Positions 24,298-38,650 are shown, numbered from the stretch's first letter. The stretch: DNA of 64,000 nucleotides from Pisaster brevispinus (GCA_023634235.1 JAMKCF010000019.1:11053684-11117683); one strand, 5' to 3'. The notes: generated by a model not told the origin, from the letters alone. Program-made: numbers and translations.

Positions 24298-27200
24298 CAA
24301 ACTGCAATGCTGGATTGGATTGGCGGAAAGTTATTTTTGTTACATGATCAAAGTAAATAAACACCTTATCAATAGTTTATTTCCTGCTGTGGATAGATAT
24401 CACAGATAAAATATAAAAAATTTACATTTTTTAGATTTTAAGACGTGCCATATTTTGCAGTCCTCAGAAAAGGTGAAGGAGTAGGGAGGGGAGCGATTGC
24501 ACTCACTCTCTTTCTAAATGATGGTCTGGTATCCTAAGGACATGGTTGATAAGCCTAGGAAGCTTCAACCTTCTAGACTACCCTGGAAAGATACAACTTT
24601 ATCAAAAACAAGTTTCATTTCTACTTCTGCTCAGTCAGTTTAATTAAAGTTGGTTCAACTCATCCTGCAAACAAACAATTCTTTTGATGCTCTTGCAAAA
24701 TTTTGGTAAATAACTGTCAAAACATGAAGCTCTATACACCATGACATTTTCCAATAACCCAAACAAGTTTTACGACATTCGGCATTAAAAACAGGAGTGG
24801 AATAATCATGCTGCCCCAAAACTAATGTTATTCCGTCCCATTGACGGTGCAGAAAAATAAACATTACCCTTTATACTGGTATATAGCGCAGGTACCAGAT
24901 CAAAAGACCATTACAACAACACTGAAGGCCTGGGTCCTTGGCACCCAGCCAAGTCTGTGTTTGTCTCTCCAGGGAAGCAATCAGAAGGCATTGGAGGTAG
25001 ACTGTATTGATTTCACTTGGCTCTTGTACAAGGTTCTGCCCAGGGTTTTATGCAGACAGTCTCGGGCTGTTTTAGCCGAATACTAAGGGTTTCTGTGTTT
25101 AGTTTCTAGCGCTGCGATGTATGAAGAGCTGTCAACTCTCCCTGATTCTGCAGAAAGTTCCCTGAAAATCAACCAATCTTTCCATGGTGTGATGAACAAA
25201 TTTGAAAAGCTCCCTGATCATGGAAACTTTTTCCCTGTTTCGTTGAATGTAGTTCTAATTGTCTCGTTGATTGATGTACAAAATCTCCCTGATTGCAAGA
25301 TGCAAATGTTAGCAGCGCTGTTATGGTATATGAATGCATCATAATCGAACGTATTGTTCATTGTAAATATCGCAGCATTCTTTTTATTTTTATTTTAGCC
25401 ATCGTTAAATTTTGTAAGTTTGCCATCATAACATGCAGTGCAAATGAGCAGTAATTAATACAAATATTAGGTTATAAATGAGAAGTTAATTGATGAATTA
25501 GACAAATAAAAAATAAAAGTCAGAGGTATGCCTATGGCCAGACAGGCTAGGAGAAGATACAGAATTAAACAAGAATTGCACACTGTTAGAAGCCCTCATG
25601 CGGACTTCTGTCTTCTTCAACAACTTCACAACAACTTCCATTCTAATTATAGCTTGAATTTCAGGAATAGTCATCAATTATTCCATCCAGGTGCATACAG
25701 ACTGCATTATGGATGCCAGTATAACTTCACACCCCTTACAAAGTCTGTTGAGTGTAAATATTCCGAGCTTCAGAACAAGTCAAATAACGTTGACCCCGAT
25801 TCTGACCTCGGAAATACTCTGTTTATATTGCGGTTGTTCAGAGTCCATTTGATATATACAAGTCTTAGCATCTATAGCTCTACCCAACACCTCCACAACA
25901 AACTGCCATTGCAGATGTTGTTGCAGAGTAGCTTGGTTTTGGAGCACGTAGATCATGCATTTCTGTGTGACCCAATTTAGGCACTGCAGTAAACTAGTAC
26001 CGGTACCACAGTCCCTGATAAACACCTGAAATGCTGCTCGCTTTTTTTCAGACCACACAGTTTTCAAACCTGCAGGGTGCTTTCTATTCTTAACTTCCAT
26101 CTCAATTGTGCTTGTCCACAAAGGTTACCCATTGACGTTAATTACACCTCTAAATACTTCAAATGGCCAAATGTTATTCAGGCAGGTGATTTCCTTTGTA
26201 ATGTGGCAGGAAACAATCTTGAAAGGCAGAGAATGGATCCCCTACACAGGATATCTACCCTATTCCCTAAAGATCCAAACGGCATCTATTCTTTGGAAAG
26301 TCGCTCTCCTGGCTCGTCATGGACTCTCATCTGTTGCCACCAATTAGATCAGTCTGAGATTCAAACAACTTTGTTGTTTCCCATTTTTTACCCTCTTTCA
26401 TTGTCTGTGAAATCCGGAGTTGTTTTGTTGAAGAAAGAACCGAGCTACCGAATTACCGTACTTTGAAACAGTCCGCCATGATGTGAGGGAATAATTGAGA
26501 TAGGTCGCACCAGCAGAATGACAGTGTGATTGAATGAGCTGCTGCCTGCACATAAAATGATAAAGCTTTCACACCATCAGGACAGGTTAAATGGGGTCTT
26601 CTTGGAAATGCCACAGTTTCAACTCAATCAGAAATTTAATTTGATATCAGAGTGGCCATCAATATACAACAGCATGCAAAAAGCATGCAACGCTAATATT
26701 CTTGTTTTGATTATTCTGGTCAGAGTCTAATAATGGGCCATGAGAAACAGCTTTCGGTTATCAATTAGTTTATTTGGATCTGAAAATGTAGAGAAGAGAG
26801 CAGAGTCCATTGACACAAAGTTACTTCTCTAGCATTGAGAAAGTGAATGAGAGTGAATGGGGGCTTGTGAGGGTACCAGTGGAAACCAGGTTTGGTAATC
26901 AGTGGATGGATATCAAAACATAAGCAAAAGTAATAGTTATGAGGAAATTATAACTGTCACACTACTAAATGTTGCATGGCTTTATTAATTATAACTTCTG
27001 AGTGTATTTAAGTTGGTAGCAGCCTAGAATAGGTGTAGGTTTGATGTAGTTTTGTCTTTTATGAAATAATCAAGCAAAACAAGCTTTGACTAAAATCAGT
27101 TTCTTTAAAACATACCTCAAGAAAGTGCATCTTCTTTCAGGTTGTCAGACTTTGGAAGTGAATGTTTAATAATTTTCCTTGTAATGTTGCAATGAACTTA

Positions 27201-28261
27201 AAACAGTATTATTTTGGTTTTACCCTTACACTGATGTGTGATCAGCACTGGTGCTTTCCGAGCCCTGCAGGAAACAATCCCCATGCATACTACTCAGGAC
27301 CCCTACAGTCTAGAACAAGTGTGTAGTATTTAGCTTTTCCTCCCTAGATGCAGGTGAAAGAAGGCTAACAACTACCTCTGAAGCATTCTTATTATATTAA
27401 CAGATAAATACATTTTGGATGACATTTTAAAAACCCTTTCCAGATACTTCCAGCTGAGCCTACATGTAATGCTGCGAATACATTGAAGGTCCCATTGGTT
27501 CTATCCTTTCCCTGCAGCTCTATCATCTTGCTCCGTAAGGCATGCCCAGGTATCAGCTTATTAGCAAAGCCATATAAAGTTTGCAGTGGAGGAATGGTCT
27601 CCCCCAGCATGAAGCATCCTCTGTTATTTATGTTAGCCCCATGGGGACAAGTCTGTGGAGTATGCGGTTGCTACTAATAGCTGCCTATAGGGTTAGGTTG
27701 CTGGATGTGTCTGCTTCACTTTGACCTTCCTTGGGAAGATGTTGAGGACATCATTTTGTTGATTTCTTGGTTGAGGACAGAAATAAAGTGTATCTGTGAA
27801 TAGGGTACAAATAATGATGTTTGTGAGTGTAATGGTGAGAATTGCTCTCAGGACTTAATAGATGGAATGTTCCATTCAACGTGGTGAAGCCATGTTGAAC
27901 TGGAACTGTCTTTTTAACGTTGTATATGTTTGAATATTGTTTGAACAATACATTTTTACTTGAAAAGTCAAAGTCAACAAATGAAATTGTTCTCTCCAAT
28001 GAATACAAAACATTCATGATATGTTTTATATAACAATTTAACATCCAAGAAGATCTTTGTCATTTCGATTGGAGGATAAATTTATGAAGAAGAAGAAACG
28101 AGTACAAGATTGTAGTCTGGCATTCTCTAGGGGGCGCTTTGTACTGCTGTGTTTAACACAAGATATGGTCTAGCGTGCAATAAATCAAACAGGATGGGAC
28201 GAAAATGCATGGTGAATAGAACCATGGTTTATGACATAATTCAACAATGGTCTGCTGGCAA
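24298..28261. other. Gene-free stretch
   Basis: No exon accepted. Overlapping frames on both strands at 25.5-26.5 kb (up to 150 aa) have no recognisable domain. Confidence 0.45.
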
Positions 28262-28365
28262 GTTGTCTGGCTGGCTAGTTCAGTGTTAACAAGCATCCTT
28301 AATTAATATGAAATATGGACTAGTGAAAAATGACGCAGTAACTAGTTCTGCTGGCTATAGTGTGA
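28262..28365 (+). repeat. Dispersed repeat (tgctggctagt family), second copy
   Basis: ctggctggctagttcagtgt, ttaatatgaaat and ttctgctggctat occur in the same order and spacing as at 4.43 kb. Confidence 0.5.
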
Positions 28366-28472
28366 TAAATGAATCCCCCAATCAAGTTACTAGGATCTAC
28401 TTATGCAATGAGGAGAACATTTTATCTTAAAGCTTTCGCTCCATCTTATCTTTGAATTGACTCATCCTGTTA

Positions 28473-28766
28473 GCTCTTTTCACCGAGCCAAGTCCCAGGA
28501 AATGAAACCCCAGGAAATTCCTGGGGAATTGTAACCCCACCGTCACCCCATTTTCAATTCACACCAAATGCAATTTACCTGGAAAAAATGAACAATCAGT
28601 ATGCTAACACTGGGGTTATCTGACTTAAACCTTCTCCCAAGCAGTGGTAACTATTTCCCAGGCAATGGCTTTTCCCAGGAGTTTGCAGGGGTCAGAATTC
28701 AAGTGTGAAAAGAGTAAATAAATTTCCTAGGAATTTCCTGGGATATGTGTGTAGTGTGAAAGGGGC
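28473..28766. mobile_element. MITE, ccccaggaa/ttcctgggg family
   Basis: The right end agtgtgaaaggggc and the left gctcttttcac are partly inverse. Inside, aaccccaggaaattcctgggg and aaccccac, then agtatgctaacactggggtt and gggtcagaattcaagtgtga, recur in the copies at 31.5 and 40.5 kb. Confidence 0.7.
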
Positions 28767-30967
28767 GTTTGTCCTGCTCTATGATTTGATACACTTCAAT
28801 AACCTAAAGTTGCTGAGTTCATTCTCACATACTTTTTGATAACCAGCAAACTTCTTCATTTGATAAGAAATTTGTTTCTAAACATCAAAGTGCAAACCTT
28901 CTCAGTGATTGTACATGATGCAGTAATTGAAGCCAATGCCCTTGGAATGAGTTGAGACTGGGGTGTAGATACTGAGTGGTTATTGTGATATACTGAAACA
29001 ACTGTATGTCCACCAATGGAATGTCTCACCATAGTGTGTCACGCTTGACTCCTATCTCATAGTGTGACTGATACATTCAACAATTATTCCAGAGACCATC
29101 TTGAAAAAAAGAATCGTGATATTTACTCTAAATGTTTACTTGATTAATATTTGGTAAACTGTTAACCATTTATCGCGTAATTATACCATCGGAAATGTTC
29201 TGTCTTTGATCAAAACAAAGTTATAATTTGATGCAATTTTTCTCGCCTTAATAAGAAAGAAAATCAAGCCAGTGAAAAGTACAGAATATTGTACATTCTA
29301 GCAGAGAGTACTGCAATAATTTCATCTAAGTATTCACATCAACTTAAAAGTGACACAATTTACTCCAAGTCTGGGTCGTTTGGTCATCTTGCTTTTGTCA
29401 TAATTGGTAATGATGACTAAGGATGCAACCCTCCTACACTTACACCCTGTTAGACCACAAAGCTGTAAACCTATGGTTAGACCACAAACCCTCTGCAGAA
29501 TAGAAGATTGTAGATGGATTTTTAGTAGGCCTGATGTGACAACTTGAGTTTACATCTGACCACAAATGCTAAGTGTGTTGTATCGTGTACTGACTCAGTA
29601 AATCCAAGAGGACCAGTGAGAGTGTATTAGAAGTGACATTAACTAAAACACTCTAATCACAATATTATTATCCAGGTGACTCGCACAAATATGCTGTAAA
29701 TTTCTGTATTCTGCAAAATAAAATAGTTCAAGAGAAAGAGGGAAAAGTACAGTAATACTTCAATCTCTCATGGAAGTGTTGTAGGTACCGGCTGACTGTA
29801 GGTGTTTATGTCTCAAAAATTCAGGGCATGATTTTAAACAAGTTTGTTCATAAAATATTTTCATACACCATGATGTTCAAACTGGACGTTCAACCACTGA
29901 CCGGGATCAAGGTTTAACATTCCGCTCCAAAAAGCCACAAACCTGCTGGATGGATGCACCTGGTAGTCATAGTCCATGGGAGGTTTCATTAAAGAGGATG
30001 CCGATTATAGGAGAAATATCCACGTGGCTGATCCAGTTTCATCAGCAGTCCACAGGGAGTGGAGCCAGGCTGATCACAGAGTGGACGTACGTGCTTCACT
30101 GTAGGTTAATGGCCAATACTCTACATGTTTACTGTAGAATAGTGGCCGATACGCTGCGTGCTGTATTGAAGACTGATGGCCAATACACTGCGAGGCAAGC
30201 CCAATTAGAGAGTAGGTGTGTGTGTTTTTGTACTGATCAGCTGGCTGTAATTGTTATATTATATCTCCCTCAGGGGTTAGTTTTCATCGGTCCGACATAC
30301 TAGGAAAACAAATCACACCAAGATTGACTTTGTAATAAACTAACATTCTTCACATTCGCTAGCGTTCTCCATCTTTCACAGCATACCTGAATGTTTTAAT
30401 AGCCAATACCCTGGCCAATACTTGGGCTAACTAAAGATATAACTAAAGTTTGTTGTTTTGTTTTTTTTCATTATGCAGGATTCAAATTAAAGTTTCAATC
30501 CCATGTGACTTCATGAGGGCTGCTGGCCGTTGTCGCTCCACAGGGTCACTGAAGTATTGGAGGTTGACACACCCCCGGGAAGGCCAATGGCGGAAATAAT
30601 TCACAGACTTCTGAAGATTGTAAGATGCAAGTCTCCACAGGTACTCCGTAGTCGGACACCAGCATACTTGAGCAGGTGCTGAGCCGACAAGGTTGTTTCC
30701 TCAACTAGTTGTCTTTGGTTAAGAAAATTAGCAAACACGGTGTCAGATGAAGGATTTCACAGTGTGGAATAGTGACTCATTCTCCTTGAGGAGATGGAGA
30801 AGTAAGGGTCAATGCACTCCAAGTACACAGTGGTTTAAGACTGTTACCATAATAAGTCGTCTATCGAATCGAAAACTGCCTTTCTCTACCTTTCTGGTAC
30901 ACCTCAACATCCAACCAGTATCTTTTGGCTAGAAAATCATGACTTACATATAATTGTGGAACAACTT
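28767..30967. other. Gene-free stretch
   Basis: No gene found. A short degenerate tandem array of about 33-base units (ggccaatac...) lies near 30.11-30.19 kb. Confidence 0.45.
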
Positions 30968-31240
30968 CATGGCCGAGTGGTCTAGTGCACCATATTCAAG
31001 TTCTGTCGTTCACAGAGTGTGGGTTCGAATCCTGGCCTTGCTGGTTATGATGCTTGTGTCCTTGTGTATACTTTACAATAGTTGCTTTGTCCTTCCGATG
31101 AGACATAAAGCCGTAGGTACCACGTACTAGGTAGAGTAAGTAAATGAACCCAGAACATATATCATGAAAGAGCAGGGGCGTACCTCGGTGTTTCTGGTTC
31201 GTTGCAAGCACCCCTGTCTACAGGTTTCCTCAGGATTCCG
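30968..31240 (+). mobile_element. tRNA(Leu/Ser)-like SINE, plus copy
   Basis: tggccgagtggtctagtgca (A-box region), variable-arm-like segment, GGTTCGAATCCTGG (B box), then tgcttgtgtccttgtg, tccttccgatgagacataaa, gccgtaggtacc and cggtgtttctgg. It is truncated before the ATT tail. Confidence 0.8.
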
Positions 31241-31474
31241 AGTTGTAGTGAATAAGTTCACTTTTGAGACAGCTTTAATTTCAAGACAAGGACTTATACT
31301 AATTTGGTTTACTTTTAAGTTTTTAAACAAGTCAAAGCTATATTTGGTTAACATGAGCCTTTGAAGTTCTAATCCTAGGCACCTCTGATGAAAATAGAAT
31401 CCAATTGAGTTGTCTAATTTACTTACTTGCCAAGGTGCCCATTCATTTCCCACAATAAAGCTTATAGTTATATA

Positions 31475-31745
31475 CCCCTGTTTACACTACAAAGCAAATT
31501 CCCAGGGAAAACCCCAGGAAATTCCTGTGGAATTTTAACCCCACTGCCACCCACTCATCGTTTCACACTTGATGCAATTTTCCTGGGGAATGTGAACACT
31601 CAGTATGCTAACCCCAGGTTTATCTCGCTTAACACTACTCCAAAGCAGGGCTAGCTATTTCCCGGGAGTTTGCCAGGGTTACCAATTCAGATGTGAACAA
31701 ATTTCCCGGGAATTTCCCAGGAAATTTCTTCAGTGTGAAAGGGGC
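31475..31745. mobile_element. MITE, ccccaggaa/ttcctgggg family
   Basis: Left cccctgtttacact, right agtgtgaaaggggc on the plus strand. The interior matches the 28.5 kb copy, including cagtatgctaaccccaggtt and gggagtttgccagggtt. Confidence 0.75.
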
Positions 31746-34700
31746 TTATGTTGATAATGGTATCATTACATCAAAGTTATAAACCAGTATAGATCACAAC
31801 TGAAATTAATCATTCACATGAAGTTTGATTTTGAATCATGAAAAGTGTCCCTCGTGATTGCTTAAAGTGCCAAGTTTTCCAAGTAAACATTTACCAATGT
31901 TTTCTAGGAAGAGGTTTGCTAAGCTCCACCCCTGGCAGTAGATAAACTTTCAAATGTAACCTTCCTCCGGATAAATATTACTGGCAAGTAGCCAATCTTT
32001 CTTTCAGTCCCCAGTCTCACCACAGATTCCTGGCATGTTTATGCACACAGGGATAATGAACTAGGCGTTAGAATTGTTTTTACAATTTCAGGAAAACATG
32101 GCAATGAACATCGCATTTTGAACTGTCATCAGTCAGCGAGTGGCGGGAAGGTTTATCAAAAGTTGACAATGTCACATCATCTGATGGTAAATATATCAGG
32201 GATGCATATCTGAAATGATTTCACCAAGAACTCTGGTAGGAAAGTTATCTCAACATGAAGGTCATCTAAGCGTAGATGAAGATAACAGACTCCATCTGAC
32301 AACTCTAATTCAGTCTTATCATATTCTGGGAAGACACTAAGGGTTTCTGTACATAGCTCATGTCAGTATCAACTGTGGTCATCAATATCAACTCCGTCAG
32401 TACCTGAGCCTTGGTAGTTTGATTTTTCTTGGGTAGCTGAGGCAGTGAAATCTCATGGTCAGTATCCTGGTGGCTTTTAGTCAGGACAGATGTGCACATC
32501 TGCTGCATGCTCAAAGTTCTAGCTACTTCTGGCTCCAAAGCAGCAGTACATTTGTGTGTAATTTTTCCAAATCACTCTTTCATTGATATATATTTCTGGT
32601 ACTGAAACCCAGGAACACTTGGTTTGCACTGTAACCTGTAGGCCTAAAGCTACTTGTAAGGAGAACATGATGAAGAAATGTCAGTTTTTTTCACGGCAAT
32701 TCATTATAAATTCGGAAAAGACCTTGAGGTGATGGAATATATATGAGAGGCAAGTCTGAAAACTTTATTTCATGCATGAATCCTCAAAGAAACAAAAAGC
32801 TTCAGTTTATTGCCAGGGCGTAACCATAGGGGCACTGCAAACCCCTCCCCCTCATTGCCCCCCTCGTAAAAATTAATGATTCAATACATTATGATAGCCC
32901 CCTTTATGATGTCTTTGCCCCCGCTTGCCCCTCAAATGAAAAAGTCTGATTATGCCAGTGTGTATTTCCAATGGGATTCGTGTAATTGTTAAAGTCAGTT
33001 TGTGTGTAGTGAGCAGGGCTTAGTGGGTTTACGTCACCAACTCTTTATTTCATACATAATAAATTCTCAAAGGAAAACAAGCTCCAGTGTTGAGGATTCT
33101 TTTTTTACCGTGGGAGCCAGTTTGTGTGCAGTGACGTCACACATACGAGCAGAATAGTGATCTAGCATTACTTGTCAGGATGTGGTTCTAGCAAATGAAT
33201 CCTCTCCAATCACATTTCCTTCATGGAAAAATTCTGAAAATTCTGAAGCCCTGAATCTGACCACCACTTTTTCACTCATTGTAACCAGAAACACAACCCC
33301 ATCTTGGTAAATAAGATACTATTTTAGGTCATAAGAAATGAAAAAGTGCCAGTTACATAGAGATTTACCCCCCCCCCCCCATTTAATTCTTGTCATTGTG
33401 AAGTAATATATCTAATATCTTCAGGCCTAGAACGTGGGTCTTGTGTGGACATTTTTAGGTGGTACACTCGAGCACTATTAAAGGACTGTAAATTTGTATT
33501 GAAACGAACAGACCGCCAGAACGCAATCGCCATAGGACTGAATATTTCTAGGCAAGACAATGTTTGTACAATTTATAATATTGTTATTGATTGAATGATG
33601 AAATGCAGTGGCTATATTGCTTTGGAGTAAAGCACAAACTCAGTCAATAGCATGCATGATAACGTTAAACCCCCCACCCCCCACCCATTGTATGGAAAAT
33701 CATGTAACAGTAATCACATCTGTGTATATTGCCACAGTCCTGTTCAATTCAATTCAATTCCATTTAAATTTTCAGTTTTTGTTTCCCCGGTGTGCACTAG
33801 AATATTCAAATTCATTACTGACTACAAGCACAATTCATTACAAATTATGCACACAACTCAAAACTACATATACACAACTAAATTGTTACGGTTTTCTTTT
33901 ACAGAATTTGACTAATTATCACAGAGACAAATGGTTTGGTTACTCAGCATCTCTCCCTTTTTCTTTACCAACCACTTCTTTTATCACCATGGCAAATTTA
34001 TCATCAATATGTGCCCCACTTTTGGCTCGGTGCCCAGCCACGTTGGCATTCAGCTGCAAAACTGGTAGTGTCATAAAACATTGTGTACGTTATATGACTA
34101 CATAAAACTGTCATTAAAATACCTTAAGAATCATTATACTTTACAATATTGCAATATTTCCTGCCCTGCTTTCCAATTTTAAAGGGAACACTTTACTTTT
34201 GAATGTCCATAGCCAGTAACCATGAACTTGGTCTTTTTACCTCCATCCCACGTTGTCACATTACTCCTTTTCACCAATTTAATAAAAATAGCTTACTAGT
34301 CTTTTTCTTTCCTGAACTTAAAGTACCCAACCCATTAGCATACCAACCAGAAAGAAAGAAAAAGTCCATAGAAGTTCCTTTTTCCTCACAACTACCCCCA
34401 CAGCAAAATTCCCATACTGGTTTGAGGTTGACACAGTACAAATATGTGGATTTCTTAAAAGCTGTGACGATGCATGACCGTAGCACTTCCAGGTAACAAA
34501 GAGCGTAACACATCAATGCATTATTGCTGGTGATGGCGCTGCATTTTACTGCTCCTTCATTCGATACGGAGACTCGGATGAGTAGTCAAGTGTTCTTTAC
34601 CCTAGTTCTGGACCCAGGTCAAATTTGTTCCAATTTTAAACAAAATTGCCTACTCTTCTCATGCAATGAATATCAAAGGAAGAACTGTACTGTAATTTGT

Positions 34701-34784
34701 AATTATTTGTAGTAATCTTTCTTAATTGCAATGGAAAGAAGTATCAAATTCATACATACGTTGTCAAAATATTCTTAAATAATA
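31746..34784. other. Gene-free stretch
   Basis: Apart from the MITE near 32.8 kb and C-runs at 33.37 and 33.67 kb, nothing is assigned. The 165-codon frame at 33.6-34.1 kb shows no domain. Confidence 0.45.
32814..32960. mobile_element. MITE with cagggcgtaacc ends
   Basis: ccagggcgtaaccatagggg on the left; tgattatgccagtg on the right, roughly inverse. The interior is rich in CCCC blocks. Related to the element at 16.2 kb. Confidence 0.5.
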
Positions 34785-35065
34785 ATTGAGCACCAGCAAG
34801 TTAATCCGGAGGTCACTGGTTCAACTCGCTCTAGTCAATTTTTCTTTGTTCAACCCCAAATTATTTCACATTTATCCCAGTCAGTTTCCCTTGTGGTTTA
34901 TTACTTGATACCAACTAATGGTGTTAAATTTTAGGACCATTTGGGTTTGAACAAAGTCCTTCCTATTCAAGTCTCGCTCCAGTCAATTTTTCTTTGTTCA
35001 AAACCAAATGATTTAGTACTTACCCAGTCAGTTTCCCTTTTGGTTTATTGCTTGATATTTTAGGA
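34785..35065 (+). mobile_element. tRNA-derived SINE, head truncated, internally duplicated
   Basis: It begins inside the tRNA-like head (ccagcaagttaatccggagg) and has a B box GGTTCAACTCG. The body ctagtcaatttttctttgtt ... cagtcagtttcccttgtggt occurs a second time about 150 bases on. The minus copy at 16.9 kb shares head and body. Confidence 0.65.
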
Positions 35066-35069
35066 ACAT

Positions 35070-36839
35070 GTACAATTCTTTATTTTAAAATATCGATACT
35101 GTAAGTATCTCTTTGCTGTTGGCCAGAAACATTATATTTCAAGCAAGAAACAAAGTATGTAGCCATCCCATAAGGCATTGGCAAAGACTCATGTATATTT
35201 CATCATATTGAAAATAAAACTCTTGCAACATAAACTGTTGTTGCAAATGTTAATACAAAACTGTCCAGGTTTTTTATTTACTTGCCTTGTGTCAGTCTGT
35301 TTTTGTGTGTTAACCTTTGGAAGTGTAATATTAAAATTTCACATGGGCTAAGTGGTTCTTGTGACTGTACTAAATAAATATGCCTTTGTTTCATTTTCGA
35401 TCAATGATAGATTTATTCAGGCTAAATAAACTGACTGGAATTGAATGCAACAAGTGTGTCTATTTATTGATTTAGTGTTATTGATTTGGAGTGGACCTAT
35501 TGAGTTATGTAGGTGTACTTGTTTAGACATAGTACTTTTTTCAAGAAGAAGATCAGAGCATTCTGGTCGAAACAACAAGTACAGCCTCTACCCCTGCAGC
35601 GAGAGACCTGTTTGGTTGAAGTGCCCCTGTGGTTTGTTGTCTCTGTCAGTTTTTTCCATATGTTAAGAGGGTTTGTTTTGCATTTTTCAATTATTTTTTT
35701 AAATCTACGTGTGTTGTTTACATGTCCAGGTAATGCGTGGGTTAATTTAAGCTTATTTGTTTACTTTATTAAGTTGTATAGTTTGGTGTCATCTTCCATT
35801 GTCAACTGACATACCGAGTTTGTACTTAAAGGATGTTGGCAGAGTCATGCCCCCCTTCTAACCAAATCACACCCTTGTTGATTGACAACCCTTCTAGTTC
35901 TAGGATGTGTGGCATGGTCCAGCTTAGGATATCATGGCTTGAGCTGACCAGTGTGTACAACGTGGTTAAGACAATGGAAATATTAAACTATGTGAGCATA
36001 TGCTGACAGGGTTTTAAAAGAGATAATGTGTCACAACATTTCTTATCTTTATTATTATCGGTTCCCTCCATGTTACATAAACAACATTTGTTACTAGCTT
36101 TTATGTTGCCTACAAACCAACACTTCATTGTGATTTTTAATGCCACACCATGAAGTTGTTTTAATCTTCTTGATATAATCCTGCATCCAGGCGCACCAGT
36201 GCAAGAAATTATGATCACTGACACTTTCCTGATGCAGTTTCCTTGTTTGTCTATGTCTGGTTGTTACTTGTCAAATTCTTATCTGGCGCCACTGAGGTCC
36301 CCTCTGCATTATCCTCCACCCATCTCATGTCAATGCAATAACGCCGGACAATAGCTTGCACAAACTATTTAAAAAGCAGTTGTCTTGTCAATAGATCTTC
36401 ACACCACATCACTATTTGCCTTCAAACTTGACGAGTCTCATTAAGATATCACCATTGGCTGCTCTTACACCGCCAGATCTGTTTCACTGTATTGACTTTT
36501 CAATTAACCCAGTGTACCCGCTAAGCTTCTCTTTGGAGAGTTTACGCCCAGAACCAGGCGTATTTACCAAAGATGTTGCGGGAAGATACACAGTTGGGTT
36601 TTCACCTTGCATTCTTGGGTGACTATATTCTTAGGGTTGAAGTGTTTGCATTTGAGCAGCATTGGCGTACATGGCGGCTTGTTTTATGTTGGGGGTGTTG
36701 ATTATGTACACAGTTTGTCTTTCATTGATGAGTTGACAGAGTTGTTTCATATCATTAAGTGTGGTGCAGTTTCTGACCAGACATGCAAAGCAGAGTTCTG
36801 GATGAAGATTGAGTAAGGTTTGAATGATGTTTGGTACAA
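35070..36839. other. Gene-free stretch
   Basis: No exon, RNA gene or repeat recognised. Confidence 0.45.
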
Positions 36840-37149
36840 TGCCCTGTTCAGGCACAAGTGAATGCCCAATTTGAAATGCCTCAGACTAAATCCAGTGTTG
36901 CTATGTCACATGATTCGGGGCACACTTTTGCATAGTTGCTTAAGGGACAGAAACACCCATACATAAATCTCAATTTAATGTGTGGCACAAGTATACCATT
37001 ACCAGTCTTTACTAATCTGGAGGTTGCTATACAAAAGCTTGCCTCCATGTGATGTGAGCAAAAGTTTGTTATAGTCTGAGGAATTCAAATTGAACATGTG
37101 ACCAGGCAAGTCACTGTACCATACATTATTCAAATATAACTCACAAACT
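36840..37149. mobile_element. Second copy of the 12.5 kb MITE, left end lost
   Basis: Shares tgctatgtcacatgattc, tatacaaaagcttgc, tatagtctgaggaattc and attattcaaatataactca with the element at 12544-12882. The outer left arm is missing. Confidence 0.65.
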
Positions 37150-37989
37150 TCTCATTCTTCAAGATTTATGAAGATCTGTAACTATTTGTTTTGTTTGTAT
37201 TCCAACGAATTTGAAGACTACTCCAAGCTGAATATAAATGAAATGCTTGTAGTTTAACTTTGATTGTACCATGCAGACTATTGTATACACTATTCACAAA
37301 TTGTGATCATTTGACTGTGCCTAGAAAACACATGTAAAATGTTATTCTCTTATTTTTATGAATTCATGTACCTATGAGACAACCCAACTAATACTTAAAA
37401 AGCATACATTATTTTGTCTGTCCATGGTGCTTCAAGGTTCTTTTATAATGAAGTGATGGACAGTTAAGAGATTGTTAAAAGAAGATTAAATGTAAACATA
37501 ATAACCCCACCCTTTTTTCATTCATGATTTCTGCCACCAGTGAATCATCTTCACCTACTGTCTTGACCCAAAAAACCTCCACCCAGTCCCTTTCAATACC
37601 CAACTAAAATAAGAAGCTGGATTCGTTGTAAGCCACAACTTTGTACAGAAAGATAATCCCATATTGTTAGGTCTTAGGCTCTGATAATGCTGATAACACC
37701 TTGCCTGCAATCTCTAAGGGCAGATTAAAGACCCCATACTGCCCCAGTGATTTCAGAGTCTTCCTCTGTCACCCATTGTCATCTTGACTTATCCTTGCAA
37801 GACCCAAACAATGGGGATTTAGGATTTCATGTTGTGCTTTTCTGTTGAGTTTATCACAAGGTAGTACACCAGTGGCATCAACACTGTGTTTATGGCATCA
37901 TGAAAATGTCACATTAACGAGTGCAGATAAATCCCCTAAGCTGTGTGTCTATATGGACCAATGACTTGCCCACTAAATGAGAGGGTGAA

Positions 37990-38190
37990 TTCATAATGTA
38001 TAACATTTATAATGATTTAAATACAAAGTTCTTATGGACATGTCAAAGCGCTCAGTATTTTTTCCTGGATGGTATATGGAGCTACGCTTTAGAGTATGAG
38101 ACATTTTTCCTCTACATATCACCATGTGATAGTTTCCAAAGTGCTGTGGCACAATATGCAGACAATCAAAATAGGAACACTGGGGCAAAC
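37990..38190 (-). mobile_element. SINE 3' part, minus copy
   Basis: Translated on the minus strand, CSYFDCLHIVPQHFGNYHMV mirrors CSWFDWLHIAPQHLINHYMV from the SINE at 1.24 kb. This shows homology of the non-coding SINE bodies and does not imply a protein. Confidence 0.7.
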
Positions 38191-38329
38191 CCCTTCACTT
38201 TGATAAATGTGCCCAGATTTGCTCATAACTTACAAGATGGTCATGGAGGAAAACTTCCCTTTTAAATAAATATTTTTGCTTGTAATGCAATAGTTCTTGG
38301 GAAATGAGTGAATATATAGTTTTGGTCTC

Positions 38330-38455
38330 ATCGGTCGATGTTTGAAATCAGTGAAAACATGTGGGGGGGTTTTCACTATTTTCTTGCAACTCCGATTCCC
38401 AATTGAACTTTCACAGGTTTGTTATTTCATGTATATATTGGGTCACACAAAGTAC
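38330..38455 (+). repeat. 3' part of the 7.58 kb MITE
   Basis: ggttttcactattttcttgc, then cacaggtttgttatttcatg and gggtcacac match the corresponding order in the TTAA-flanked element, with divergence and no intact ends. Confidence 0.55.
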
Positions 38456-38650
38456 TGATACTGCCCATCGTTCTTGGGGAGACCGGTCTTTCTCCCGTGC
38501 TGCACCTGAACTCTGGAACAATCTTCCTCAACACTTGCGCCAACTAGAACTCCTCTCAAAACTCATCTTTTCATTACTCGATTTTCTGTTTAATTGTTTT
38601 TATTGTTTACCGCGCCATGAGCGTCATTATTATTATTATTATTATTATGA
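38440..38650 (+). mobile_element. LINE 3' end with ATT tail
   Basis: The + frame reads GDRSFSRAAPELWNNLPQHL and continues toward LLSKLIFSLLDFLF. This is the canonical C-terminus of CR1/L2-type ORF2 (GDRSFSxAAPxLWNxLP). It ends in tgagcgtc(ATT)n and is 5'-truncated. Confidence 0.8.

Noticed and set aside
25528..26466. Several overlapping frames of 113-150 codons on both strands
   Set aside because: No recognisable family. Sense and antisense frames overlap, as expected by chance in stop-poor DNA.
33608..34105. 165-codon open frame, the longest free-standing one before 41 kb
   Set aside because: Low-complexity composition, no domain, no splice signals consistent with an exon and no neighbouring exons. 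I cannot support it.
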